From Sulfurimonas sp. (GTDB taxonomy: Bacteria > Campylobacterota > Campylobacteria > Campylobacterales > Sulfurimonadaceae), in assembly GCF_029027585.1 (NCBI RefSeq), contig NZ_CP093397.1, positions 1,229,405-1,293,404 on the forward strand: a stretch of DNA of 64,000 nucleotides. Reading direction: 5' to 3'. Position 1 is the stretch's first letter; the number at the start of each line of letters is the position of its first letter. Below the pieces are notes generated by a model. That model searched no databases and was not told the DNA's origin. It was given only the letters and a program-made list of their open reading frames with translations. Of this stretch, positions 15,897-26,903 are shown piece after piece. The position numbers were made by a program, and so were the translations under genes.

Positions 15897-17312
15897 TCAT
15901 TTCCCACTTTCATATTTTTTTATCATTGGTGCTAGGTAGATTCCTTGAGTATAGTCGATTTTTAACTCTTTAACTATCTCATTTACCTCTTGTGTTTCTA
16001 TCATTTTAACCCAAGTTTTGATGCCTCTTTCTCTTGCCATAAGACTAAAACCATCTATGGTACTTCTATATTTTTCATCTTTTATCTCTTTGGTATAAAA
16101 TGAATCAAATCTCACTATATCTATATCTAAATCTCTTAAGTATAAAAAGCTAGTATGAATAGCTCCTAGCCTATCAACAGCTATCTTAACACCCAAATCT
16201 CTAAAAGACTTTAAAGTTGTGTTATACCTAGTGGTTTGTGAGTAATAGTGTGATTCATTTAGTAAAAATATTATTTTATTTTTTATTTTTTTATTTAAAC
16301 TTATTAGCTCTCTTGCTTTATATATAAACTTTGGATTTCTTAAAGATGTTGGAGAGATATTTAGGGCAAAAATATCATCACTACTTTCCTCGCATCTAGA
16401 GATATTTTCTTCTAAAATCATCAAGTCAAACGAGGCCATTAAACCTAGTTTGTCAAGTATCTTCATATATGTTTTTTGGTGTATTATTTTCTTATCTGGA
16501 GTTTTTAACTTTACAAAACACTCTTTAATATTGCTTTTTTCATTTTCATAAATATCTTGAGTCATCATAACAAAATGGCGATTTTTAAGAGCATTTACAA
16601 CAAAAGATTCTACTTTATTTGGGTCTATTTCTTGAGTATTTTCTTTAAGAAGTTTTTGTTCTTTGTTAGCTAGTTGTTGTTCAAAAAGATTTTCTATCAA
16701 AAAATCTAATCGTCTTGAATAAAGTGTATCTGTTATAGATGCACTTATTTTTACCTCAATATCATCAACTTTAAAATCATCACTTTTAAGACAAAACAGC
16801 TCTAGCATTGTAAAATGCTTTATACTTTTACCTCTTAAGCCAATAACAAAATCCCCACCTTTTATATGTCCCATAGGGAAATTTTCTAACTCTTTAGCTT
16901 GAAGATATTTTCCTATCCACCTAGCAATATCTTTTAAAACTCTATCTCCATTTTTTATACCGTATCTATCATTTATATCATGAAGATTGTCTATACTTAT
17001 GAGTAAAAGAGTGTAATCATCATTTTTTTTAATCTCTCTTCTTAGATACCCAAAGAGATACTCTCTTGTAAATGTTTTTGTAACTGATTCGGTAATTCTT
17101 ATATCAAAACTATTATAAATAATATAAAAAATAAAATAGATGCTAAAGGCGATAAGTAAAATAGATTCTATATAAAATGCAGTATTTAGACTCTCATCAT
17201 TTGTTAAAAAAGTAGTTGTAAAAAGAAGTATGACCATGGCAAAAATGGGAAGACCCATTCTTAGCGCTAGTCTAAAGCGGTACTCTCTCTCTTTTGTTTG
17301 AGGAAGTAGCAT
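15897..17312 (-). CDS. Membrane GGDEF-EAL protein with degenerate active sites
   Basis: The 471-residue protein has two N-terminal membrane helices (about residues 15-30 and 37-55), a GGDEF-like domain in which the signature has become KGGDFVIG, and an EAL-like domain. The EAL motif itself is missing (the expected site reads VMMTQDIYENE), and the DDFG loop is VDRLG. Catalysis is therefore unlikely in either domain; it may bind c-di-GMP or act as a scaffold. It follows gyrB with no gap and precedes queF by two bases. Confidence 0.8.
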   Translation of the reverse strand: MLLPQTKEREYRFRLALRMGLPIFAMVILLFTTTFLTNDESLNTAFYIESILLIAFSIYFIFYIIYNSFDIRITESVTKTFTREYLFGYLRREIKKNDDYTLLLISIDNLHDINDRYGIKNGDRVLKDIARWIGKYLQAKELENFPMGHIKGGDFVIGLRGKSIKHFTMLELFCLKSDDFKVDDIEVKISASITDTLYSRRLDFLIENLFEQQLANKEQKLLKENTQEIDPNKVESFVVNALKNRHFVMMTQDIYENEKSNIKECFVKLKTPDKKIIHQKTYMKILDKLGLMASFDLMILEENISRCEESSDDIFALNISPTSLRNPKFIYKARELISLNKKIKNKIIFLLNESHYYSQTTRYNTTLKSFRDLGVKIAVDRLGAIHTSFLYLRDLDIDIVRFDSFYTKEIKDEKYRSTIDGFSLMARERGIKTWVKMIETQEVNEIVKELKIDYTQGIYLAPMIKKYESGK

Positions 17313-19643
<2,331 letters not shown>

Positions 19644-19750
19644 TTATAATTAAAGCTATTTTATCTAAGTTTTGCTAAAAAGAATATTTATGTGGATTTC
19701 AACCTCACCACATCTCTCATAAAGTGTGGCGTATATTGTTATTTGTAGGC

Positions 19751-19774
19751 ATTCCATCTTCGAAAAGATGGAAT
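19751..19774. repeat. Inverted-repeat hairpin just 3' of the variable-region-like gene end
   Basis: ATTCCATCTT at 19751-19760 and AAGATGGAAT at 19765-19774 form a perfect 10-base stem with a 4-base loop. It begins 24 bases after the stop codon of the caspase-FGE gene (minus strand) and no T-run follows in that direction. Diversity-generating retroelements carry a stem with a 4-base loop just downstream of the variable region that aids target recognition; position and loop size fit. A simple transcription terminator is the alternative. Confidence 0.6.
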
Positions 19775-19798
19775 AAGAAAACTCAAAATCTAAGTTCC

Positions 19799-21835
19799 CT
19801 AGGGGAGAAAAACCACACGAAACCCAAAAGTATAGTACGAGTAGTCTGGGACGTTCCAGTTACGGTAAGCCGAGCGAAGATAGACAGCATTATAGTACCA
19901 AGAACCACCACGAAGGACTCTTGTGTTTTGAGAACCACTATTATTATCACTTCCATCTCTTGGTGTGTTTGAATATGAGTTTGTGTACCAGTCTTCACAC
20001 CATTCCCAAACATTACCATGCATATCATATACTCCCCATGGGTTTGCTTGTTTTTGTCCTACTATATGAGTTTTATTGTTTGAGTTATTATCGTACCAAG
20101 CGTAAGAGCCTAAGTTACTTTTTGAATTTCCAAAGCTGTATTTGGTAGTTGTTCCTGCTCTTGCTACGAACTCCCACTCTGCTTCTGTTGGTAGTCTATA
20201 AATTTTTCCTGTTTTTTGACTTAGCCATGAAGTGTATGCTTTTGCATCATGCCAAGAAACATTTGTAACTGGTCTGTTTCCTCTTCCCCAACCTTCATCT
20301 TTTGGTTTAGTTCTACCTGTACTTTCACAAAATTTATCATATTCGTTAAATGTTACCTCATACTTACCTATATAAAAATCATAATTTATGTTTACTCTAT
20401 GGATTGGTTTTTCATTTTTAAGACCACTGTTTAAGCCCATCTGAAAGCTTCCTGCTTTTATGTGGACGAAATGTTCTAGAATATTTATGTTATTTTTATA
20501 CTTTTTAGCTTTTAGTCTTGCTAGTCTTGCGTGTAAACCATTTGGGTAAGAGTTTAAAAACTTTTTAAAGTCTGAACCGTAGTTAGAGTCTTTTACATTA
20601 TACCAAGCGTTTAGTTCTTCTTGTTTTTTTGCTTGTCTTGCTTTTGTTTTTTCATTTGCTAAAAAAGATTTAGAATCTATGGTGTAGTGACCGTTTGGGT
20701 ATTCTGCTAAGTACATTTCGTAGTATTCTTTTGAGTTTTCTATTTTTACTTCTTGGAAGAACTCTTTTTCACCTGATTTAAGTGCTGGGCGTTTAAGTGA
20801 AGCTGAAGCCACATTTCCGAGAACTACTTTTATGTTTAGTGCTTGGTTGTTTATGTTTGCTGTTAGGTATTTAGTTTTATAATCTTTTTTGCTAACTTTT
20901 ATGTTGTACTTTGCAGATGCTAGTTTTATACCATCTTTGTATCTTGGTTTTATGTTTGTTATACTTACTTTTGCATCTGAGGGTTGTGTTGTTATGGTTA
21001 GTGGATATTTCGGAGGTGTGGCTTTAGCCTCACTTTTAGTTTTAGTGGAGCTTATAAGTACGACTGAAGTCGTACTTCCGCTTGGAAGTTTAAAGTAAAA
21101 ATCTCCTGTTATATCATTACTTACCCAAGGTCTTTGGTTTTGGTTAGTGGAGTTTATGACTCCTATCTTTACTCTTTTAAAGACTCTTTCTAGTGTTAAA
21201 CCTTTAGCATCTATATGTTTTAGTATTTGTTGAGTAAAAGCTCCATGTTTACCATTTCCATCACTTGCTACATCACCTGGGCTTGTTGCATATACTATAA
21301 AAGTTCCTTTAGCTGTACTCTTAGCTAATCCACCTCCACCACTTCTACTAAAGGGGTCATTTCTACAAGCATCTAGTAGGACTATGTTTAGTCTGTTTCC
21401 TGAGTTTTTCATTTTATCTAGGACTTTATTTAGTTCTAATGACTCATAATTTATTTCATCTTTATGGTCTAGGTTAGAGTCTTTACCTATAAGGTAGTTT
21501 CTTCCTCTTGACTCTACTCCATGACCTGCAAAGAAAAAGAGTCCTACTCCACCATTACTTAGTTTAGAAGAAAACTTTCTTAGTTTTTTATCCATCTGTC
21601 TTACTGTAAGGTTTTCTCCATAGTAAACTTTAAAACCTAAGTTTTTTAGTTTACTTCTCATTGCTCTTGCATCATTTATTGGGTTTTGTAGGTTAGAGAG
21701 TTTTTTACTATCGTATTTGTTATTTCCTATAACTAAAGCTACTCTTTGTTCTATCTTCATTCTTTGTAAAGCACGGTCTGTATTTGCTAGGAGTAGTAAG
21801 GGAATGATTGATAGTAGGAGTAAACGGATAAGCAT
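19799..21835 (-). CDS. Secreted caspase-like peptidase fused to an FGE/C-type-lectin-fold domain; probable DGR target
   Basis: The 678-residue protein has a signal peptide (residues 1-20), a peptidase C14 (caspase/metacaspase-like) domain with catalytic H105 (FAGHG) and C157 (LLDACRND), a PEGA-like beta domain near 275-340, a repeat-like linker, and a C-terminal formylglycine-generating-enzyme-like domain from about 455. The last domain lacks the cysteine pair of true formylglycine enzymes, so it is probably a C-type-lectin-fold binding domain. The final 35 residues (from RVLRGGSW to GFRVV) are tyrosine- and asparagine-rich and resemble variable regions of retroelement targets. It is inserted between gyrB and dnaN. 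Confidence 0.85.
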   Translation of the reverse strand: MLIRLLLLSIIPLLLLANTDRALQRMKIEQRVALVIGNNKYDSKKLSNLQNPINDARAMRSKLKNLGFKVYYGENLTVRQMDKKLRKFSSKLSNGGVGLFFFAGHGVESRGRNYLIGKDSNLDHKDEINYESLELNKVLDKMKNSGNRLNIVLLDACRNDPFSRSGGGGLAKSTAKGTFIVYATSPGDVASDGNGKHGAFTQQILKHIDAKGLTLERVFKRVKIGVINSTNQNQRPWVSNDITGDFYFKLPSGSTTSVVLISSTKTKSEAKATPPKYPLTITTQPSDAKVSITNIKPRYKDGIKLASAKYNIKVSKKDYKTKYLTANINNQALNIKVVLGNVASASLKRPALKSGEKEFFQEVKIENSKEYYEMYLAEYPNGHYTIDSKSFLANEKTKARQAKKQEELNAWYNVKDSNYGSDFKKFLNSYPNGLHARLARLKAKKYKNNINILEHFVHIKAGSFQMGLNSGLKNEKPIHRVNINYDFYIGKYEVTFNEYDKFCESTGRTKPKDEGWGRGNRPVTNVSWHDAKAYTSWLSQKTGKIYRLPTEAEWEFVARAGTTTKYSFGNSKSNLGSYAWYDNNSNNKTHIVGQKQANPWGVYDMHGNVWEWCEDWYTNSYSNTPRDGSDNNSGSQNTRVLRGGSWYYNAVYLRSAYRNWNVPDYSYYTFGFRVVFLP
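19813..19912 (-). other. Variable-region-like segment of a diversity-generating retroelement target
   Basis: This 100-base 3' stretch has a hand-counted 48% G+C and uses CGT, CGC, TCG and GTC codons, unlike the AT-rich, AGA-using rest of the gene. It encodes RGGSW, then a run of Tyr, Asn, Asp, Ser and Val codons ending in C or T, as adenine-directed mutagenesis of AAC/AAT template codons would give, and closes on the constant GFRVV. No template repeat or reverse transcriptase was seen in the window, so the donor would have to lie elsewhere. Confidence 0.55.
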
Positions 21836-21894
21836 ATTTTATAACCTTAGTTTATTTTTGTTAAAGATTATAGCGTGTTTTTGCTTTGCTAGAT

Positions 21895-23694
21895 GTTCCA
21901 TATCTGAAGAGACTGTGAAATAACAACAGTTTATTTTACGGTCTCCAATGGGATGATTTTTTATCTTAAAATTATAGCTTTTCTACTTTTAAATTTAAGC
22001 ATAAAGTAAATTCTAAAAAAACAAACTACATATAATAAAGAGTTAGCTATATATTGAGCTATTTCTTCTTTTATGGAACTTATATCTCTATCTTTTAAAG
22101 CTATCATCAGTTTTTGAAATAGATTTATACCTATCAAATTTAAAAGTCTTTTAAAGTTATAGCTAAACATGATAAGTGCATTTTCACCTGATACTTTTTC
22201 TTTGCCACGAACAAGATAATGATCCCAACCTAAAGTTCTTTTAATTGTTCCAAATGGATGTTCAACTATTGAACCTCTTTTTTTGACTATTACTTTAGAT
22301 TCTTCAGTTTGCATCTTTTTATTATGTGCTTCTGTTATATACTCATGTTCCCATCTATATATTTGTTTATATGGTGCTTTTGTAGGTATACATTTATCTT
22401 TGAGAGGACAAGCTTTACATATTGCACTTGTACCTGTATAAATGAAATTAACTTTATCATTCTTTATTTGTGGTGCAATTCTTTTTTTTAGTTGATAATT
22501 ATTAGGACATATATAGCAATCATTGTTATCATTGTAAATAAATTCATCTCTTGTAAATTTACCTTTGTCTTTTTGAACTTGTCTCATATTTGCTAAAGGA
22601 ACAATAGCATTAATATTATCTTCACTACATTTTTTAAATTCTTTAGCACTATAATATCCTGTATCAGCTACTATCTTTAGTTTATCTACTCCTAAATTTT
22701 CTTTAGTCTCTTTTGCCATCTTATGCAGTTGTGCTCTATCGCTACCTACTGTTGAAATATCAGTAGCTACTATGAATTTAAATGAATCATCTACAACTAT
22801 CTGTGAATTATATGCCATAAGGTTATGTGCAGGTTTTTTCATAAGAGAAGCATCTGAATCTGTTTTATTATATTGAGTTTTACCCATCTCTTCTAAAAGT
22901 TTTAAGTTTTTAGATAACTCTTCTTGTTGATATTTTAGTTTTCTTAAATCTTTTGGTAGTTTATTAATGATACTTGATGGTTGTTTCTCTTTATCTGCAT
23001 ACTCTAGTGATTTGAGATACTCTTCTATTTCAGTTTCAATTTTAGTTAAATCTTTATCCAGTGTCTTTTTCAATATTAGTTGATTTTTAGAGGCATTCGC
23101 TCTTAAAAATGCTCCATCAACAGCTTTTAATCCATCCCCTATTAAATCTATATTTTTACATAAAACTACAAACTCTTTAAATACTTGTTTTAGTGCTTTT
23201 GGATTCCTTGCTCTAAACTCTGATATAGTCCTATATGTTGGTTTTAAGTCTTGTGCTAGCCATATTAGTTCTAGGTTTCTTTTACACTCTTTTTCTAATG
23301 CTCTTGAACTTCTTATCTTATTGAGGTAGCCATAGATATATATTTTTAGAAGCATTTTAGGACTATATGCTTTCTGTCCATCTGCTCTATCACTTTTTCT
23401 TGTATTTGAAAACTGCAGTTTAGTTAAGTCTAATAATTCTACATAAGAATCTATTGCTCTTACATTGTTATCTTCATCTACATAATCATCAATACTTGGT
23501 GGAAATAATAATTGCTGATTTCTATTTAAACCTTGTTTATATAGTTCACTCATTAGTTGCCTTAAAAGCCTAAATACAGGGCTTTGTTTGGTGTTATTAT
23601 ACTGAAAAATTGATTTTAAATTGCTTGATTGGATGTGTTTATATGAATGAGACTGGAAATAGTAGTTATTTCACAGTCTCTGAAGATATGGAAC
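21895..23694. mobile_element. IS1182-like insertion sequence with long terminal inverted repeats
   Basis: The left end (21895-21924) and right end (23665-23694) are inverted copies: 11 bases GTTCCATATCT, two mismatched bases, then 17 bases AGAGACTGTGAAATAAC. Just inside each end a second GAGAC/GTCTC pairing makes an imperfect palindrome. One transposase gene fills the element. CTAG occurs near both outer edges (21889-21892 and 23694-23697), in line with a CTAG-type target, but exact ends and duplication are not certain. Confidence 0.8.
21961..23553 (-). CDS. IS1182-family DDE transposase
   Basis: The 530-residue protein starts with a DUF772-type N-terminal domain (FPPSIDDYVDEDN, YGYLNKIRSSRALEKEC) and continues with a DDE catalytic core: first aspartate in AVDGAFLRANAS, second in VADTGYYSAKEF, glutamate in VEHPFGTIKRTLGW. 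A cysteine cluster (CYICPN, CKACPLKDKC) lies before the last motif, as in this family. The frame is intact, so the element may be active. The basic hydrophobic C-terminal tail after YNFKRLLNLIG is a little longer than I would expect. Confidence 0.88.
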   Translation of the reverse strand: MSELYKQGLNRNQQLLFPPSIDDYVDEDNNVRAIDSYVELLDLTKLQFSNTRKSDRADGQKAYSPKMLLKIYIYGYLNKIRSSRALEKECKRNLELIWLAQDLKPTYRTISEFRARNPKALKQVFKEFVVLCKNIDLIGDGLKAVDGAFLRANASKNQLILKKTLDKDLTKIETEIEEYLKSLEYADKEKQPSSIINKLPKDLRKLKYQQEELSKNLKLLEEMGKTQYNKTDSDASLMKKPAHNLMAYNSQIVVDDSFKFIVATDISTVGSDRAQLHKMAKETKENLGVDKLKIVADTGYYSAKEFKKCSEDNINAIVPLANMRQVQKDKGKFTRDEFIYNDNNDCYICPNNYQLKKRIAPQIKNDKVNFIYTGTSAICKACPLKDKCIPTKAPYKQIYRWEHEYITEAHNKKMQTEESKVIVKKRGSIVEHPFGTIKRTLGWDHYLVRGKEKVSGENALIMFSYNFKRLLNLIGINLFQKLMIALKDRDISSIKEEIAQYIANSLLYVVCFFRIYFMLKFKSRKAIILR

Positions 23695-23726
23695 TAGAGG
23701 AATTGAGAATTTTTAAATATAATTAT

Positions 23727-24794
23727 TTAAATTACTATCGGCATAACAACCGTTTTAAAAGTACCATCTGTTAGTATGAAAGGTAAATTTCCTTCATTTA
23801 ATCCTATACTAAATTCTGAAGAGTTTATAGAATTTAAAAAGTCTAATAGATATTTTGAGTTTATAGCTATAACAAAAGGTTCTTTAAACCCTGTGTTGTA
23901 ATTGATTTCAGTTTTTGCTTCTATGTTGTCATCACTTAAAGATTCAAATTTAATAGAGTTTTGGAAAAAAGTAATTTTAACATCTGAAGAAATTGTAGTT
24001 ATTTGTTTTATAGAGTCAATCATAATAGCTTTTGGTAAAACTAAAGTGTTTGCTATTTCTTTAGGGATAATTCTTGAATATTCAGGAAATTTTCCATTAA
24101 TTAATTTTGTAAAAAAAGTATATTGTTTAGAATGAATTATAAGATTTGTATCATCATAAAAAAGTTCTATATCATCAAAGAAAAGTTTTTGAATTTCAAC
24201 TATCGCTTTTTTAGGAATGATAATAGAGAGTTCTTTTTCACTATGGTTTGAAATATTTACAATAGCTAATCTTCTTGTATCTGTAGATGCAAAGTTAATA
24301 CTGTCTTGTTTTATGTCTATTAAAGCGCCATTTAACTCAAACTTAGGGTTGTTTGTGTCTATGGCAGGAGTTATCTTTTTAAGTGACTCTATAAGTGAGT
24401 GAGAGTCTATAGTTATGCGTCCTTTGTCATTAGCAGTTGGAAAATCAGGAAAATCATTAAATGAGAAAGTTGGTAGTTTAAAATTTGAGTGAGCTTGAGA
24501 TATAAAAAGTGTTTCATTTTTTACTTCTAAGTTTATTTCTCCATCTTTTAAAATTCTTATGATATCTAAAAGTTTTTTACCATTAGCAGTTATGCTACCG
24601 TTTGAGATTATATTTATTTTATCTGTTTTTACTTCAAAACCGATTTCATGATCAGTTGCTTTTATGGTTAAATTAGAGTTATTAACATCTATAAAAACAT
24701 GAGAAGTTATTTGAGAAGTATCTTTTTTTTCTAAAAATGGCTGAGCATAAATAAGTATGTTTTCAATTATTGATTTTGAAACAGTTATCTTCAT
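23727..24794 (-). CDS. dnaN: DNA polymerase III beta subunit (sliding clamp)
   Basis: The 355-residue protein has three tandem clamp domains, with the typical start MKITVSKSIIENIL, an internal FPDFP segment, and the C-terminal VMPIVI. It encircles DNA and tethers polymerase III and other replication proteins. It stands directly downstream of dnaA on the same strand, as in most bacteria. The IS element lies 32 bases past its stop, apparently without damage to the gene. Confidence 0.96.
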   Translation of the reverse strand: MKITVSKSIIENILIYAQPFLEKKDTSQITSHVFIDVNNSNLTIKATDHEIGFEVKTDKINIISNGSITANGKKLLDIIRILKDGEINLEVKNETLFISQAHSNFKLPTFSFNDFPDFPTANDKGRITIDSHSLIESLKKITPAIDTNNPKFELNGALIDIKQDSINFASTDTRRLAIVNISNHSEKELSIIIPKKAIVEIQKLFFDDIELFYDDTNLIIHSKQYTFFTKLINGKFPEYSRIIPKEIANTLVLPKAIMIDSIKQITTISSDVKITFFQNSIKFESLSDDNIEAKTEINYNTGFKEPFVIAINSKYLLDFLNSINSSEFSIGLNEGNLPFILTDGTFKTVVMPIVI

Positions 24795-24954
24795 ATTAAT
24801 CCCTATATAATATATATAATTTTAGTAGGTAGTAGTAGGTCTATGTGATTATGTGAAATAGAGCTTTAGATGCCTACTACAAAAGCATTTCTGATGTGAT
24901 GAAGTGTTTTGTTTTCATTCACATCTATTCACTTATAAGATTATATCTTTTTTT
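24795..24954. promoter_or_regulatory. dnaA-dnaN intergenic region with DnaA boxes (part of a bipartite oriC?)
   Basis: The segment TTTCATTCACAT at 24913-24924 contains the Campylobacterota DnaA-box core TCATTCACA, followed at once by a second weaker copy (CTATTCACTT, 24925-24934). A TTATGTGAAATAG match lies near 24850. An AT-rich tract follows. In Helicobacter, boxes on both sides of dnaA form a bipartite origin, and the same may hold here. Confidence 0.55.
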
Positions 24955-26256
24955 TTACACATTTGTTACTTTATTAGTTAATTCATCTATTTTAACTTTA
25001 AAATCTTCATCATCTTTCATGAGTTGGTTTATTTTTCTAAGTGTGTGACTTATGGCTGTATGGTCTTTCATACCAAAGTAAAGTGCAAGTTGAGGCATAG
25101 TGCTTTGAGTTAAATCACGACAAAGATAGATGGCAATTCTTCTAGCATAAACAAGATTTTTACTTCTACCTTTTGAACGAATTTCTGTTGGTTTTATATT
25201 TAAATCTTTTGACACAATTTTTGTAATAGTATCTAGAGTTAAGTCTTTTTGTTTTTCTAAAAGTTGGTCTTTTAGTATGTTTTTTGTAAACTCTAAATCA
25301 ATATCTATATGCATTAGTTGTGAATAAGCATGAAGTTTAGAGAGTATGCCTTCAATCTCACGAACATTACTCTCTATAACAGTTGCTATATAGTTTATGA
25401 TGTCATCAGTTAAAACTATTTTGTTGATTTCACATTTTTTCTTTATAATAAGTATCTTTGTTTCTAGTTCTGGTGATTGAATGTCTGCTACTAAACCCCA
25501 CTCGAATCTACTTTGAAGTCTTTTCTCCAAGCCACCTATTTTTTTAGGATGTTTATCTGCTGTTAGTATGATTTGTTTATTCTCATTTTTAAGAGCTTCA
25601 AATGTGTGAAAAAATTCTTCTTGTATGGTGTCTTTGTTACTTAAAAATTGAATATCATCTATAAGAAGTACATCACACTTACGATATTTATCTTTAAAAT
25701 TTTCCATTGTTTGGTTTCTAATATGTCGTAAAAAATCATTTAAAAATTGCTCACATGTAGTATAGATGACATTTTTACCTTGATTTTGTAAAACATTACC
25801 TGCTGCTTGCATAAGATGTGTTTTACCAAGCCCAACACCACCATATATAAAAAGAGGATTGTAATTTTTACCTGCTTTTTCACTTACACTTTTAACTGCT
25901 GTATAAGCAAACTGGTTTGAGCCACCAACCATAAAGTTATCAAAAATATGAGAAGGGTTAAGTAAAGAATGTTGAACTTTTACTTCTGTTGCTTTTTTTA
26001 TATTTTTCTCAGTTGAGTTTTTTAAAGTGATTTTTACATTTACTTTAGAACCAATTTTTACTTCAAAAAGATGCTCTATTTTTTCTTTATATTTACTTTT
26101 TATCCAGTTAGATATAAGTGCATTTGGTGCATAAAAAATTGCTAAAGAATTAGATGATTTTTTAGTATCGTATGTTAGTTGTTTTATATATCTGTTATAT
26201 GATTGTTCTGTTATCTCTTCTTTTAAGAGTTCTAAAACTTCTTGACCTATATTCAC
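24955..26256 (-). CDS. dnaA: Chromosomal replication initiator DnaA
   Basis: The 433-residue protein shows the AAA+ domain (Walker A GGVGLGKTHLMQAAG, Walker B VLLIDDIQFL), the sensor and arginine-finger region (LQSRFEWGLV), and the C-terminal DNA-binding signature (RSKGRSKNLVYARRIAIYL and the DHTAISH loop). The start is GTG at 26256 with an AAAGGC site. A DnaA-box-like TATTCACATA overlaps this start codon, consistent with autoregulation. Confidence 0.97.
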   Translation of the reverse strand: MNIGQEVLELLKEEITEQSYNRYIKQLTYDTKKSSNSLAIFYAPNALISNWIKSKYKEKIEHLFEVKIGSKVNVKITLKNSTEKNIKKATEVKVQHSLLNPSHIFDNFMVGGSNQFAYTAVKSVSEKAGKNYNPLFIYGGVGLGKTHLMQAAGNVLQNQGKNVIYTTCEQFLNDFLRHIRNQTMENFKDKYRKCDVLLIDDIQFLSNKDTIQEEFFHTFEALKNENKQIILTADKHPKKIGGLEKRLQSRFEWGLVADIQSPELETKILIIKKKCEINKIVLTDDIINYIATVIESNVREIEGILSKLHAYSQLMHIDIDLEFTKNILKDQLLEKQKDLTLDTITKIVSKDLNIKPTEIRSKGRSKNLVYARRIAIYLCRDLTQSTMPQLALYFGMKDHTAISHTLRKINQLMKDDEDFKVKIDELTNKVTNV

Positions 26257-26411
26257 ATATTGCCTTTATTTATTTTGTTATATGTGAATAGTAACACTTT
26301 TTTGCCTAAAATAGGTTTAAAAATGAATAATTAATGTGAATAACTCTAGTGTGAATAACTTTTATATTTTTTGTATATAATATAAAAAGAAAAAGATAGG
26401 ATTAAATATAT
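26250..26411. promoter_or_regulatory. Probable replication origin (oriC) and dnaA promoter region
   Basis: Four boxes with the core TGTGAATA occur in about 110 bases: TATTCACATA (26250-26259, inverted), TATGTGAATA (26281-26290), AATGTGAATAAC (26333-26344) and AGTGTGAATAAC (26348-26359). A very AT-rich stretch (26360-26411) follows and could be the unwinding element. The dnaA and ruvC genes diverge from here. Confidence 0.75.
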
Positions 26412-26903
26412 ATGACAATACTTGGAATTGACCCAGGAACTAGAAATATGGGTTACGCACTTATATCTTTAGAAAAAAATAAAATTTCTCTTATAGAAGC
26501 TGGTCTTATAAAGATGAAAGCTGAAAATTTACAATTTCAAATCCCTCAAATGGCAGAAGGTCTAGATATGGTTTTTTCTAAACATAAAATAGATGAAGTT
26601 GCTATGGAAGATATATTTTATGCACATAATCCTGCTACAACTATAAAACTGGCTCAATTTCGTGGGGCAATAATGTTAAAACTTTTAGAAGTTCACGGAG
26701 AGTTTTATGAATATACAGCTTTACAAGTTAAAAAAGCACTTACAGGAAAAGCAAAAGCAGCAAAAGAACAAGTTGCTTTTATGGTAAAAAGACTTTTAAA
26801 CATTAAAAAAGAGATAAAACCACTTGATATATCAGATGCCATGGCAGTAGCTATAACACACTCACAAAGAGTTAGTATAAGAAAAACAAAACGGGATAAA
26901 TGA
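26412..26903 (+). CDS. ruvC: Holliday junction endonuclease RuvC
   Basis: The 163-residue protein starts with [13 protein letters not shown], containing the first catalytic aspartate, and continues with the acidic residues in [12 protein letters not shown] and [11 protein letters not shown], giving the DEDD set of RuvC. It resolves Holliday junctions with RuvAB. It reads away from the origin region and overlaps the next gene by four bases. Confidence 0.95.
   Translation: MTILGIDPGTRNMGYALISLEKNKISLIEAGLIKMKAENLQFQIPQMAEGLDMVFSKHKIDEVAMEDIFYAHNPATTIKLAQFRGAIMLKLLEVHGEFYEYTALQVKKALTGKAKAAKEQVAFMVKRLLNIKKEIKPLDISDAMAVAITHSQRVSIRKTKRDK

Noticed and set aside
19751..19774. The hairpin as an ordinary rho-independent terminator
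   Set aside because: No T-run follows in the direction of the caspase gene. I keep it as a possible retroelement target hairpin, though a terminator role is not excluded.
19799..21835. A true formylglycine-generating enzyme
   Set aside because: The cysteine pair needed for catalysis is missing at the expected RGGSW region, and no sulfatase gene is near.
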